A stretch of 64,000 bases of DNA, taken from Triatoma infestans. Its lineage: Eukaryota; Arthropoda; Insecta; Hemiptera; Reduviidae. The DNA is taken from NCBI GenBank assembly GCA_011037195.1, contig JAAEAF010003559.1:31490-95489 (forward strand), read 5' to 3'. The position numbers and the translations under genes are program-made. Below the pieces are notes generated by a model. That model did no database searches. It was not told where the DNA came from and saw nothing but the letters and a program-made list of their open reading frames with translations. Shown piece by piece: positions 54,655 through 64,000 of the stretch; position 1 is the stretch's first letter, and each line of letters begins with the position of its first letter.

Positions 54655-54795
54655 TCCCGACCCTTAGGGGATAATGCCCTTCGACAAGAGAGATGTATTG
54701 TGCTTCTCCAAAGTCTTCTCAGTGCACTGTCTCAGGCTGAACAGTAAGCTGGTGGAGGCTCCAAAGGAGAACAGCGTTGCTCATCTGATTGAAGA
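54655..54795 (-). repeat. SINE-A tail, type 1
   Basis: ttaggggataatgcccttcg, gatgtattgtgcttctccaa, gtcttctcagtgcactgtct, ctgaacagtaagctggtgga. No tRNA-like head. Tail type 1 by the tattgtgc block. Confidence 0.55.
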
Positions 54796-55140
54796 ATTTT
54801 GACGATACCTTTTTGTCACAACCCCTTATCTAGTCCTTAACAGAACATCAAGTTCAAGCATCCAGTAATTTTTCTTTCTTGACTTATAGTCTTCATAGAC
54901 ACCCTGAATACAGGACCATTCATCAGAAAACTTTTCTTCGTACCTAACCTCAAAACTTGAGTTGGTACGAATTGATTTCCAAAATTTGTTCAGAATATTG
55001 TCCAATGAAACAAAAAAGAAAATATTTTGGCTACCCAATTGTAAACTCAAGTTTACTGTTGACTTTGTTGAATAGACAGTTTTCTTGGTCCATTCGTCGT
55101 CATACGGCTGTTGCTAAAGAACCTTTTATCGTGGTGGTTG

Positions 55141-55443
55141 GTTCCACAGAGCTGGAAAGCATCATAGACTTTTTCCGTGGTAGCCTGCTTCATTATGTGG
55201 TCAGCGACCGGTTTCGGGCGTTCGCCCATCTTCAGGATGCGTTTGTCAGACAGTGTGATAACACAGACTTGCACAGAGCAAATTCAGTTTATACACTCAG
55301 TGTATAAAGAGTGTATAAACTGAATTTGCTCTGTGCAAGTCTATGTTATCACACTGTCTGACAAACGCATCCTGAAGATGGTCAAACGCCCGAAACCGGT
55401 CGATGACCACAAAATGAAGCAGGCTAACATGGAAAATGTCTCT
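55141..55443. mobile_element. HHR-FB element
   Basis: Complete left arm (gtggtggttggttccacaga) and short right arm (atgtctct). The 12-bp target duplications gaaccttttatc (55129-55140) and gaactttttatc (55444-55455) differ at one base. The left motif has an altered stem I (GCTG); the right has an altered stem II (GGTC). The arms are joined by tgtataaagagtgtata. Confidence 0.85.
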
Positions 55444-55699
55444 GAACTTTTTATCTATTCAAACTTCCTTAATTTTATTCCTTAGAGTTTCAATTAATAG
55501 TTACACATTTTATTAACAAACAAAATTTTAAGCTGTTTTAAATAGCGAATAATTCAATTAAAAGTTAGCTTTGTAATAGATCGCTGTGACATATCTCCCT
55601 ACCACTGGCTCATAGAGAGGCAACCTAAGGTGAAGTATATGGACACTTACATAGAGAATTTAAAGAGATTAGAAGCTAGGTAAGTAGTCCGCTTAAAAA

Positions 55700-55960
55700 A
55701 GATGCCTGACCGTCAATTCACTCAACTTCAAACGTTATTTGGACAAGCATCAACACCCAACGACCATCGTTCTCGCACTGTCAATTTACCAGTCAGTCTG
55801 TCACTCTCTTCTCACGCTACCATATTCCCACTCTAAATTATATAGTGTAAATTCCTTGCACTACTTTATATTCTCGTATAGAATACAAACAGCCTTCAGT
55901 AAGTCTAGCTTATATCTCATCCAAATATTTCTCTTCTGTCCAACTCTCAAAAACATCCAC
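55700..55960 (+). repeat. Possible LTR-A relative
   Basis: ccagtcagtctgtcactctc, ttctcacgctaccatattcc, tatagtgtaaattccttgca follow the order of blocks in the forward arm at 13560-14940, but similarity is weak. A 137-codon open frame (55739-56152) overlaps it and is not supported as a gene. Confidence 0.35.
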
Positions 55961-55964
55961 TACG

Positions 55965-57700
55965 ATTCCGTGAAAGATAAGTTGCATAAAAATAATCGCC
56001 ATCAAATTCGCCACACAAAAGCTGGACTCCATAGTTCCATTAACAGCCGCATCGTGACACAGCCATCTTTGAGACTTCAAGCGCACGTCAACTATGCATT
56101 ACCTATTCTGGCACGCTTACTACATACAATAATACTAGCAAATGAGCATTAACTTAGTCAGCGAATCTCCTACCTAGAAACTTCTCTAGCAATAGAATAA
56201 ATTGAAAACTATCAAGAGTAAAGGTTAGTTGCTACATCATCTTTAAGAAGTAACAAGCTTTAAGATCAACCTTGAACGGTTTGCCAAACTAGCCATGTCA
56301 TTCTTCTAGTAACTCACTTCAGCCCAATGCCATCAAAATACATTCATTACTTTACGAACATCATCATTCTTCGTTCGGTCACTCTGCCCTCCATAAACTT
56401 TTTTCAATCCTTAAACAGTAAATCGTAAAATGTAAATTGAATAAAGTTCAGAAGTGAGTGTCTTCATTTCACCATTTTCTCTTATTGCGGCAATTTTACT
56501 TTCGGACTTACTCCAGTGACGTCATAGACACCTGTAGAAGGCTAAGCTGCCAAACATTGTAAATGGCAATTATTAAAATGTTTATTGGCTATATTTGTAT
56601 TATTTACAATTTTAGAATTTCCAGCCAATCAGTATGCATAATAATACATTATTATACAATATTTAAAAAATCGTAGATAAACGTGAATTACATTTCTATT
56701 AGATATAGTTATGCGATTTATATAATTATTTAGTATTATTCGTTATAAATTTTAAACTTTCACCTTCAAAAAATGACCTTTAAATTTTTATTAAAATTGC
56801 TACTCGGAATTAATTCGAGCAATTTGGCTTAAACAAATAAAAACAGCCATAAAAAGATATATGAAAGATTGTAAAACAAAGCAATATATGTATATATTTG
56901 CAGAATCGGTTACGATTAAAAATTTAATCAATTTTTTTTAAAAAACTCAGATAAATAATTATATTGGGTAAAAAAAAAAAAAAAAATGAAAAATACATTG
57001 ATCCAAATATTTACTAAATAACACTAAAGTCTCAGTTGTTATAGGCCCAGGTCATAAACTTACATGACCTAAAGTTTAATAACATTGATCGTTATCTTAT
57101 AAAAAAAAATAAATAAAACAAAAATTAATAATAATTTTTATCTAAATGTTATCAAAATATATATTAACAAAAATGATATAAAAAATAATAATAAACTCTA
57201 CATGTATAACATAAAATTAAACTGATAAATCTAAATTACATTTTTAACACAATCTAACAATCTCAAAAAACTATTTTTTTTTTTTTAATGTTTCTTAAAA
57301 ACATATTGATTATATTATATGTTTATACAAGGAATAGTACATATGTTTTGACATTAGGGTTATTTAATAAAATTCTCATTTTTGTCTCTTTTAATGAACA
57401 AAAAATGAAAAATATCTATATCTATCGTGATTTTTGTACAAAATAAGTCATTGAATATTGGTTTTGTTTTCTTAATTGGTTGTGTTCATCATTTAAATTG
57501 ATCATTTTATTCATAAAAAATGTGGTTAACCAAGTCTCTGGTACTTTACAGGCTGATTCCATTCTTTTGGTTTGGAATAAAGCGTTTTTTGGATAGGTCA
57601 AAAGTGAGCGAAACTTAGGTTTTTGTCAACCGAAAATTGGGAAAATTTATTGGATTGTTTTAATTTTTAATTAATTTTTTTCGTTTATTTTCTTCACAAC
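55965..57700. other. No gene seen; AT-rich
   Basis: aataaagttcagaagtgagt with cttcatttcaccattttctc at 56439-56485 could be an LTR R/U5 end. From 56560 it is very AT-rich with A runs. Confidence 0.4.
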
Positions 57701-57702
57701 TA

Positions 57703-57991
57703 TTTGTTGTGGTGGTTGGGTTCCGCAGAGCTGGAAAGCATCAGAGACATTTTCCGTGGTAGCCTGCTTCATTTTGTGATCATCGACCGGTTTTGGGCGT
57801 TCACCCATCTTCAGGCTGCGTTTGTCAGACAGTGTGATAACACAGACTTGCACAGAGTGTGAAACTAAGTCTGCTATGTGCAAGTCTGTGTTGTCACACT
57901 GTCTGAAAAACGCATCCTGAAGATGGGCGAACGCCCGAAACCGGTCGATGACCACAAAATGAAGCCAGGCTACCACGGAAAATGTCTCTGA
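57703..57991. mobile_element. HHR-FB element, young copy
   Basis: Complete left arm (ttgttgtggtggttgggttc) and short right arm (atgtctctga). The 13-bp target duplications ttcttcacaacta (57690-57702) and ttcttcacgacta (57992-58004) differ at one base. The left motif has CCAAAA in place of CCGAAA and a wobble in stem II; the right motif is intact. Confidence 0.85.
57913..57950 (+). ncRNA. Hammerhead-ribozyme-like motif
   Basis: Intact 38-base motif as at 14801-14838, with predicted cleavage after C57946. Confidence 0.6.
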
Positions 57992-58109
57992 TTCTTCACG
58001 ACTACCTTTAAATATTATATCCGAATTGTTGACATTAAAATATTTCCAGCAAAATTCAGGGGGAAAGTTCAATATAAAATTCCTCAGATGTATCTTATCG
58101 GCCAGGAAA

Positions 58110-58465
58110 TATCCAAGAAAACACCAAATAATTTCTAAGTGCTTTTTTATTTGAAACCCGACGTTTCGGCAAACATTGTTTACCGTCTTCAGGGGCTATC
58201 TATAAAGAAAAAAATATACAAATAAGAATATAGCTAGCATAAAAAAAAACAGTAAACAGAACAACAGATATAAAATAATAGAACAATAAAAATAAAAATT
58301 AGTAATAGTAAAATAACTCAACAAAATACCAAGCTAATTACACAGATACATAATTTAGAGAAATTATAGCATAGTTACAGACCTTACAATGAGAGTAAAA
58401 ATATTAGCCGAAACGTCGGGTTTCAAATAAAAAACACTTAAAAATTATTTGGTGTTTACTTGGAT
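58110..58465. mobile_element. Inverted-repeat element with a second hammerhead-like motif
   Basis: Left arm atccaagaaaacaccaaata ... atttgaaacccgacgtttcg (58110-58170) and right arm cgaaacgtcgggtttcaaat ... tatttggtgtttacttggat (58413-58465) are inverted copies of about 55-60 bases. The interior is A-rich and has no coding frame. Unlike HHR-FB, only the left arm holds the whole ribozyme-like motif. Confidence 0.75.
58155..58197 (-). ncRNA. Hammerhead-ribozyme-like motif, second type
   Basis: On the reverse strand: stem I AGCCC/GGGTT (five pairs with one G-U), core CTGAAGA, one extra C, stem II GGTAAAC-AAT-GTTTGCC (seven pairs with one wobble), core GAA, loop-free stem III ACGT, cleavage base C. 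It has the same overall architecture as the HHR-FB motif but different stems. The GCCGAAACGTCGGG block is widespread in arthropod Penelope-like terminal repeats, as I recall. Confidence 0.65.
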
Positions 58466-58589
58466 ACCTTCTGGCGGTTAAGCCAACTAATAGATACTAA
58501 TAGATCTGATCATTTCTAACGGCCAACAATTGCTACAATTTGATAAAGTTCCCTCAAACTGCCACTTCAAGGTGTTGTTTTTCACCACC

Positions 58590-58740
58590 CATATAAATAT
58601 TAAGGCCTTTTGAATTGTCTATTGCAATATATTGAAAGTACCAAATTTGAAGAAAATCGGTTAACCAGAAGTGTGATTTTGCAGAATTACAGAAAAAGTT
58701 TCTGAAATTTTAGAATCATCTTCATGGCTACCAACTTTTT
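58590..58740 (+). repeat. REP-1 trace
   Basis: ccaaatttgaagaaaatcgg ttaaccagaagtgtgatttt resembles a module boundary of REP-1 (cggaaaccggaagtg). Weak. Confidence 0.35.
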
Positions 58741-58789
58741 TTTTTTCTAAACTTTAAATGCTCAGTTAATTTTTTTTAATTTTTTTAAT

Positions 58790-59013
58790 GTAAGGCGAGT
58801 CAACATCTATAGTCATTGACGCCCGGAGCCTTCTCAGTTACAATGGCGGCCTCCGAACAGTGTTCTCAAATTTACAGGCAACACTGTCCGTCACCGAACA
58901 GTGAGCCGTAGAGACTCTTAGAAAGAAAAAAAATCTAAGCGTAACACTGACTCGAACCTGAGATCTCCGCGTGGTAGTCCAACGCGCTAACCACTGAGCT
59001 AATCCCTTCCCTG
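58790..59013 (-). repeat. SINE-A, tail type 2, with tRNA-like head
   Basis: On the reverse strand: agggaagggattagctcagt ggttagcgcgttggactacc (A box), gatctcaggttcgagtcagt (B box), ttagatttttt, ctgttcggtgacggacagtg, then the ggctccgggcgtcaatgact tail. Together with 11773 it is the most complete tail-type-2 copy. Confidence 0.85.
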
Positions 59014-59014
59014 C

Positions 59015-60025
59015 TCAGTTTAGTTGAAAATTAACTAATTTATCAGATAATTTTTATTAAACTGTTTATTCCAATTTTTATTTCTTTTTTTATTTTGCTT
59101 GAAAATTATTTCTTTAAATAACGAACGAAGTATACAATAAATATTGATTCATTCAAACAAATCTTTGATTTATTAGATAAATCGTAAACTAAAATATAAT
59201 CTATAGTTTTATCTTATGGACATTGTTTTGTGGAAAATCTTTGGCCAATCTCAAACCAAAGTCGTGTAATGTTTTTTTTTTTTTTCTTGATTATTGAATT
59301 TTTTTTCTCGCAGATATGACATACATATTCTAGAAGCAAGGAGAAAAAAAAAAAAAAATAAGAAAAAAAAAATGGCGAAGTAAAATATATTGAAATTCTA
59401 AATGCTTCTGTGGGCGGAGGTTATAAAAGAAAAAAAAAAAGAACCCAAGAGAGAGAAAGTTATACAATAATAAAGAAATGAAAAATGGTGAACCAACTGT
59501 GGAATTTTAATATTGCCAACTTTCATATCTTACAAAAAAAAAAATAATAATAATAATAAAAAAAAATCGTATTATTACCAGATATTTTAGATATTATAAC
59601 TAAATATTTTCTACCTTTTATGTATACATATACATGTACATATACATATGTATGTATATATATATTATTAACTAAATGTTTTCGTCATATTTATTAATTC
59701 TATGTTTTCTTTTATTTTTTATTTTTTGGTAACATATTTTTAAACATTCTTGTTGTTTGGAGTGTTTGGTTAAAGTTTATTCTTTATTTTTTGTAGTAAT
59801 ATATTATAAGGCAATATATATTGGGTTGATGATGGTTTATGTTTTTGATTTTTCATTAAAGAAAATTAATTATAAATAAAATTTATTCTGTATTTAAATT
59901 TATATCGTGCATTGAAATTTATCTTAAATATACTAATATAATAAATATTAGATGGTTTGAAAATTATTAATTTTTTATAATTACATTTCTTAATGTTTAA
60001 AGGCATTCTTCTTAAATATATGGTT
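59015..60025. other. No gene seen; AT-rich
   Basis: A runs (59345-59357, 59361-59371), (AAT)n at 59542-59558 and a tacata/tatgta mixed repeat at 59622-59665. Nothing coding. Confidence 0.5.
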
Positions 60026-60637
60026 TCGATATAATTGAGTTGATGAGGAGAGAAATTAGGTTTGATTAATTAGACGAGATATGAAGACATTGTTATAATT
60101 TAGGTATAAATTTACACAAACTGCACTGGACTTGTAATGATTTTTATAGAATAAAAAGGTGGGAGTAGAATTATGACACGATGTGATGTATATGGTTGAA
60201 TCTGATAGATAGATAGATAGATAGATAGATGTCCCACTGGCTTATATACAGGTTCTCCCACTCTAGCCTGTTTAAGTGAGAGAGTACCAGAGAGGGCCTC
60301 TTTTCTCTCGGTCGGGCCTGTGTTCTCTCTCTTGCCGTTACATCATGAGGAGAGAAATTGGGATTGATTAATTAGACGAGATATGAAGACACAGTTATAA
60401 TATTGCTATAAGTTTACACAAACTGTACTGGACTTGTAATGATTTTATAGAATAAAAGTAGAGATATGACACGTTGCGATGTATGGTTGAATCTGATAGA
60501 TTGATAGAAGTCTAGATCTCTCACTGGCTTATATTATACAGGTTCCCCACTCTAGCCTGCTTAAATCAGAGAGTACCAGAGAGGGCCTTTTCTCTCTCGG
60601 TCGGGCCTGTGTTCTCTCTCTTGCCGTTACATCGATA
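60026..60637 (-). mobile_element. Tandem pair of LTR-like repeats
   Basis: Two direct copies of about 300 bases (60032-60342 and 60343-60631) share gaggagagaaatt, aattagacgagatatgaaga, aaactgcactggacttgtaa type blocks and end gttctctctcttgccgttac a. On the reverse strand they start TGTAACGGCAAGAG, like the TGTAATAGG start of LTR-A. tcgata occurs at 60026-60031 and 60632-60637, a possible 6-bp target duplication. The first copy holds a (GATA)n run at 60206-60229. Possibly two LTRs without an internal region. Confidence 0.6.
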
Positions 60638-60639
60638 AT

Positions 60640-61605
60640 GCTGACTCGACTTAACATGCGAACCAGCTGGCAATGTTTGAATTAAAATTCCATTAATTAC
60701 AAGAGTTCCTTCGACCTAGTTATTGATTATTTATCTTTTTCATAAGCTCTTGAACCAATCTTTAAATGCTCACAAAATAATCTATCATTTTATTGAAACT
60801 GATCAATGAAATTATAATCGGAAAAAGTGTTTCTAAATAGAAGCTATTATGTTTCTTTTAATAAATATCAGCAAATATAAAATCGTTATGAATATTTTTT
60901 GTCTTTCTTTTAGTTTGCAAAATCATCATCACATATTGTGAATTATTTGATAAGGTATATCTCTTATCATTTCCCCTCTTTGCAAAGATAATTAAGCTGT
61001 TAGGGAAAAGATAAATAAAAAAATCGTATTACTTACATTTTTACAGCTGTAGAGAAAAGTAAAGTGACGTAAACAAGATGTGGCATGTAAACAACAAAAT
61101 AAGGTTTATGTGGCACAACAGAATAAATTATTGTTTATTGTTTCTATATCGATCACATATAAATAATAAAATGGTTATGCCTACCAGTAATGTAATAGAA
61201 GTTTAAATTTTGCGTCTACTTCGCAAGACTTCCGGAAACTCCAATAATAATTTAGGCGATAATATTTATTTACCGACAAAAAAAAAAATTAAATAAAATT
61301 GAGAGGTTTATATCTGTTACTATCACAAAATTTATGAAAATCATTTCAGCCGATTTCGAGAAAATTCTAATAATATATGGAAACCGATTCTGTAAATTTA
61401 CAATTTTTGATTAATAGATATTTTTCAAGTTTAAAATTATAGTAAAGCATTTAATATAACTTTATAATTACGATATAGATAATAGAACCGCAAAATTTAA
61501 CAGAAGCGATTATTTAAGCTTTGCTATGCTGCCACAAAATCACCAGAAATATTAGTCCCAAATAAAAATGAAAAATGTTAAAACTAGAAACTGAAAAAAA
61601 ATAAA
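60640..61605. other. No gene seen; AT-rich
   Basis: No element recognised with confidence. A REP-1-like ccgatttcgagaaaattcta occurs at about 61350. Confidence 0.45.
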
Positions 61606-61609
61606 AATA

Positions 61610-61830
61610 GCATTCAGTACAGTCGTATTTTTGTTTTCTCCAACTTTGACTAAAACTTTGCGCCGTTTTTTTTGAGAATTGTTTCACGAACTCCTACATA
61701 CACTTAACACATACACACACACATATATATATATATTTATAAAGATTCTCAAAACATTCATCTCCGATAAAAAACACGATTTTGAAAATTGGACACGATC
61801 GCTATACGATCACAATTTTAAAGTAAACAA
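61610..61830 (-). repeat. REP-1 fragment, diverged
   Basis: acacatacacacacacatat, aaacattcatctccgataaa and aattggacacgatcgctata follow the reverse-strand order of the REP-1 5' module (ca-rich stretch, ttccggtgaaaactcgat, ttgacacgattaca). Confidence 0.5.
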
Positions 61831-62224
61831 AGTAAAAAAATGAAAATAAAAATAAAATACACACAATTCAAATTCTGTATACAAAATTAGGAAGTAATAG
61901 TAAATATAAATTTCTCTAATTAATAATACAACAAAATTAAATTCAACTTTAAAAGTTTTGAAGACTTAAAACATTTGCAACACACAATAACTTGCCGCAC
62001 CACGCCTCTAATTCTTCTCTGCTTTTAAAGCTCCCCTTGTATTAAGGAACATCACGTAGCTACAGACCTATTAATCTTCTTTTCAGATTAATATATGTGT
62101 TTTTATGAGGGGTAAAGTTCACCCTAATCAAGAGGCTATAGAGTGCCTCTCTACCGTTGCCAGCAGAAGATCTCTCTAAACATGTAGCTCACTTTCAATT
62201 TAATTTCTCTGAGATATTCCAGAA

Positions 62225-62785
62225 CCTGGGGAGATACTAGAGAGGATATTACCATCCTTAAAAACTGATAATTACTCAGGTTTCTGAACCTTCTCTGGAT
62301 GGTTCATCGCAGTCCATATTAGAAATTGTACTGGAGTTTCCTCCTTCTCCTCACAGAATCTGCAAGTGCTATTGCGTTCTAAGCCCAGCTTCTCCAGATG
62401 TTCCCTGCGTCTACAAAGCACTATGAGGAAACCAATCAGTATGCGTTTTTTTTTGCAAATGCATATCTCAGATCTTTTCCGGTTGTATTTACACAGCCAA
62501 GACTTAACCTGCCTCAATACCCCGAAGGTTTTCCAGTACCGTTCTCATTTCTAACTCCTTCCCGGAGAACTAGTTGTTTATCCCACAGATTTCTGGCTCT
62601 AGAAAGGGGCAAAAGGCGTTTTTTCTTGTCAGCCCATTTCCATTACCTGGTACGTCAACATATGCTGATATACGTGCATAATAGAGTAGTAACTTTGTTG
62701 GTACTCGCTAATCATTTATTTGCCAAGGTCATTTGATGACCCATGAAACATACCTGATGTCAGTTAGGCACAGTGCTTCAAGAGT
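62225..62785 (-). pseudogene. LINE RNase H and CCHC remnant
   Basis: The reverse-strand ORF at 62517-62272 reads RILIGFLIVLCRRREHLEKL and STCRFCEEKEETPVQFLIWT. The first two Cys of the knuckle are kept, but the His is Gln and the last Cys is Trp. Upstream (about 62760-62680) VTNDLGK-like frames with broken RNase H sense occur. It resembles the 23985 LINE (GFLTGHCQLR, YRFCGELEEN) and the 3' piece gaacctggggagatactaga near 62222. Confidence 0.7.
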
Positions 62786-62903
62786 GGGGGTTCTTGGCCC
62801 AAACATACTAGCCCCCCACTTTCCTCAGGGGATTAATATAGCAGTAAGTGTTGCAAATTTATGGACAAGCGGAATTAACATGAAGTGAAAAGTAAAAAAG
62901 AAA

Positions 62904-63157
62904 TCAGAGATATTTTCCGTGGTAGCCTGCTTCATTTTGTGGTCATCGACCGGTTTCGGGCGTTCGTCCATCTTCAGGATGCGTTTTTTAGACAGTGTGA
63001 CAACACAGACTCGCACAGAGCAAACTTAGTTTCACACTAACTGAGACGTATTTTTAAAAAACCGACGCCCGAAACCGGTCGATGACCACAAAATGAAGCA
63101 GGCTACCACGGAAAATGTCTCTGATGCTTTCCAGCTCTGCGGAACCAACCACCACAA
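62904..63157. mobile_element. HHR-FB element
   Basis: Short left arm (tcagagatattttccgtggt) and complete right arm (ggaaccaaccaccacaa). Perfect 11-bp target duplications taaaaaagaaa lie at 62893-62903 and 63158-63168. The left motif has one stem II mismatch (GGAC/GCCC). The right motif has lost CTGAAGA and the first strand of stem II by a deletion (aaaccgacgcccgaaaccgg). Confidence 0.85.
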
Positions 63158-63169
63158 TAAAAAAGAAAT

Positions 63170-64000
63170 TTTTGTAGGATTTGATCCTTAGGATATCTCA
63201 TCACCGTCATATAAATAATTTAAGGGGTCTGAATGGTGAATTTTTGTTGGCAACCGAAAACAAAAGGGTTGTTATAATTTTACAATGAATTGGATTAGAA
63301 GGTTTAGAATTAGATCATTTGATTGAATTCCACAATTCTATGCTATATGTCTGTCTAGAGTTGTTTAAGAGAATTAAAGTGGAAAATTAAATTATTGTTA
63401 AAAGAGGCCTAACAAACTTCTTGTTTTCGTGCAATTGATCCTTGTTGAGGAAGAATTTGACAACAAGATTTCATTTTTCTCTTGTTTGACTGAGGGTTGT
63501 TGATAGACATTATTGTTTTAAAAATATAAGGGGCTATGAATCCAGGAAGAAGCATAATATGAAGAAGCATTTTGTTTAGTAAAAATAAGTTGTAGAATAA
63601 TTGTTAAAGAAGAAAGTTATAACGAAGTTAACCCAACAGAAAGTCATATCGATTTGTATGACTTTTCGATGGTTGAATAAAGATATATATATATATCGTA
63701 TATATATAAATGGGAGAGTAAGTGGAGTGAGACAGTACGAGAGGTGTGAGAGAGAGGGATTGAGAGTGAGGAAGAGATACTCTAGAGGCCGGAGAGATGG
63801 CAAGAGAAACCAATTTAATGCGGGTAATATACGATGACAATAATTGTATAAATTGGCTGATAAGAAACGGTAGATAGCTTGTAGAATACGTGGGAGAGTG
63901 GTTGGTGGAAGTGAAGAGGGAAAGGGTTGTTCCAACTATATTCCGTCGCCCCCTCAACACACACACACACACACACGCACCACACTGTATATGTATATAT
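63170..64000. other. No gene seen; simple repeats
   Basis: A (TA)n run at 63682-63708, a GA-rich stretch at 63725-63800 and (AC)n at 63957-63976. Overlapping open frames on both strands at 63576-63972 follow these repeats. Confidence 0.5.

Noticed and set aside
55739..56152. A 137-codon open frame as a gene
   Set aside because: Its composition follows the CT- and A-rich repeat below it, it has no motif, and it overlaps LTR-A-like blocks.
63576..63972. Three overlapping open frames at the right end
   Set aside because: Frames on both strands cover GA- and TA-rich simple sequence; no motif or start context supports any of them.

Overview
This is a repeat-rich, AT-rich stretch of a eukaryotic nuclear genome, most likely an arthropod and probably an insect. 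The basis is the mixture of elements: an irritans-type mariner, Helitrons with a PIF1-type helicase, jockey-type LINEs, an R2-like LINE fragment with a restriction-like endonuclease, a transposase with the SPDLxPLDYFLWG block common in arthropods, and tRNA-derived SINEs. I cannot name the species. I found no convincing host protein-coding gene, no functional tRNA or rRNA gene, no CRISPR array and no bacterial feature. Almost every recognisable feature is a transposable element, mostly broken, or a simple repeat. Family names used here (HHR-FB, REP-1, LTR-A, SINE-A, SINE-B) are my own labels.

Layout. 0-1.7 kb: LTR-A pieces joined head to head around a tRNA-Leu-type primer binding site, an old HHR-FB copy and a decayed LINE. 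4-5.2 kb: a 335-bp tandem duplication and a block also present at 43.1-43.6 kb. 5.8-7.0 kb: a jockey-like LINE. 8.4-9.3 kb: an internally deleted mariner. 10-12 kb: a long REP-1 copy and two SINEs. 13.4-15.4 kb: a nested stack, in which an LTR-A palindrome is split by a Helitron and then by an HHR-FB insertion. 16.5-17.4 kb: a possible LTR promoter region. 17.7-20.8 kb: two REP-1 copies, one split by a SINE and one by a LINE. 22.4-24.6 kb: a SINE split by a GC-rich insertion, then a LINE tail. 25.5-29.7 kb: two reverse-strand REP-1 copies, the second split by an HHR-FB and an R2-like LINE. 30.5-31.8 kb: HHR-FB copies and a LINE tail. 33.6-36.2 kb: LTR-A and HHR-FB pieces. 37-40.8 kb: a foldback, a second Helitron, a second mariner and a reverse-strand transposase that itself holds a 208-bp insertion. 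42-48 kb: HHR-FB, SINE, LTR-A and a decayed transposase. 49.9-53.9 kb: LINE remnants and a nested pair of HHR-FB copies. 54.7-59 kb: SINEs, two HHR-FB copies and a second hammerhead-bearing inverted-repeat element. 60-63.2 kb: a tandem LTR-like pair, a LINE tail and a last HHR-FB copy.

The most notable system is HHR-FB. It is a family of roughly 230-380 bp elements with long inverted arms. Each arm can contain a hammerhead-ribozyme-like motif (CTGAAGA core, GGGC/GCCC stem II, GAAA core, CATC/GATG stem I, self-complementary ACCGGT stem III). At least eight copies have recognisable ends. Each of these has one complete and one shorter arm and sits between 10-13 bp target-site duplications. That asymmetry argues against a simple inverted-repeat DNA transposon and suggests a retrotransposed, ribozyme-bearing element, perhaps related to Penelope-like elements. 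A different inverted-repeat element at 58.1-58.5 kb carries a second hammerhead-like motif with the same architecture.

The SINEs share one tRNA-like head but have two different 3' tails. One tail matches the 3' end of LINE remnants in the same window, which suggests that this LINE mobilised them. All functional statements are inferred from sequence; nothing was searched or computed.
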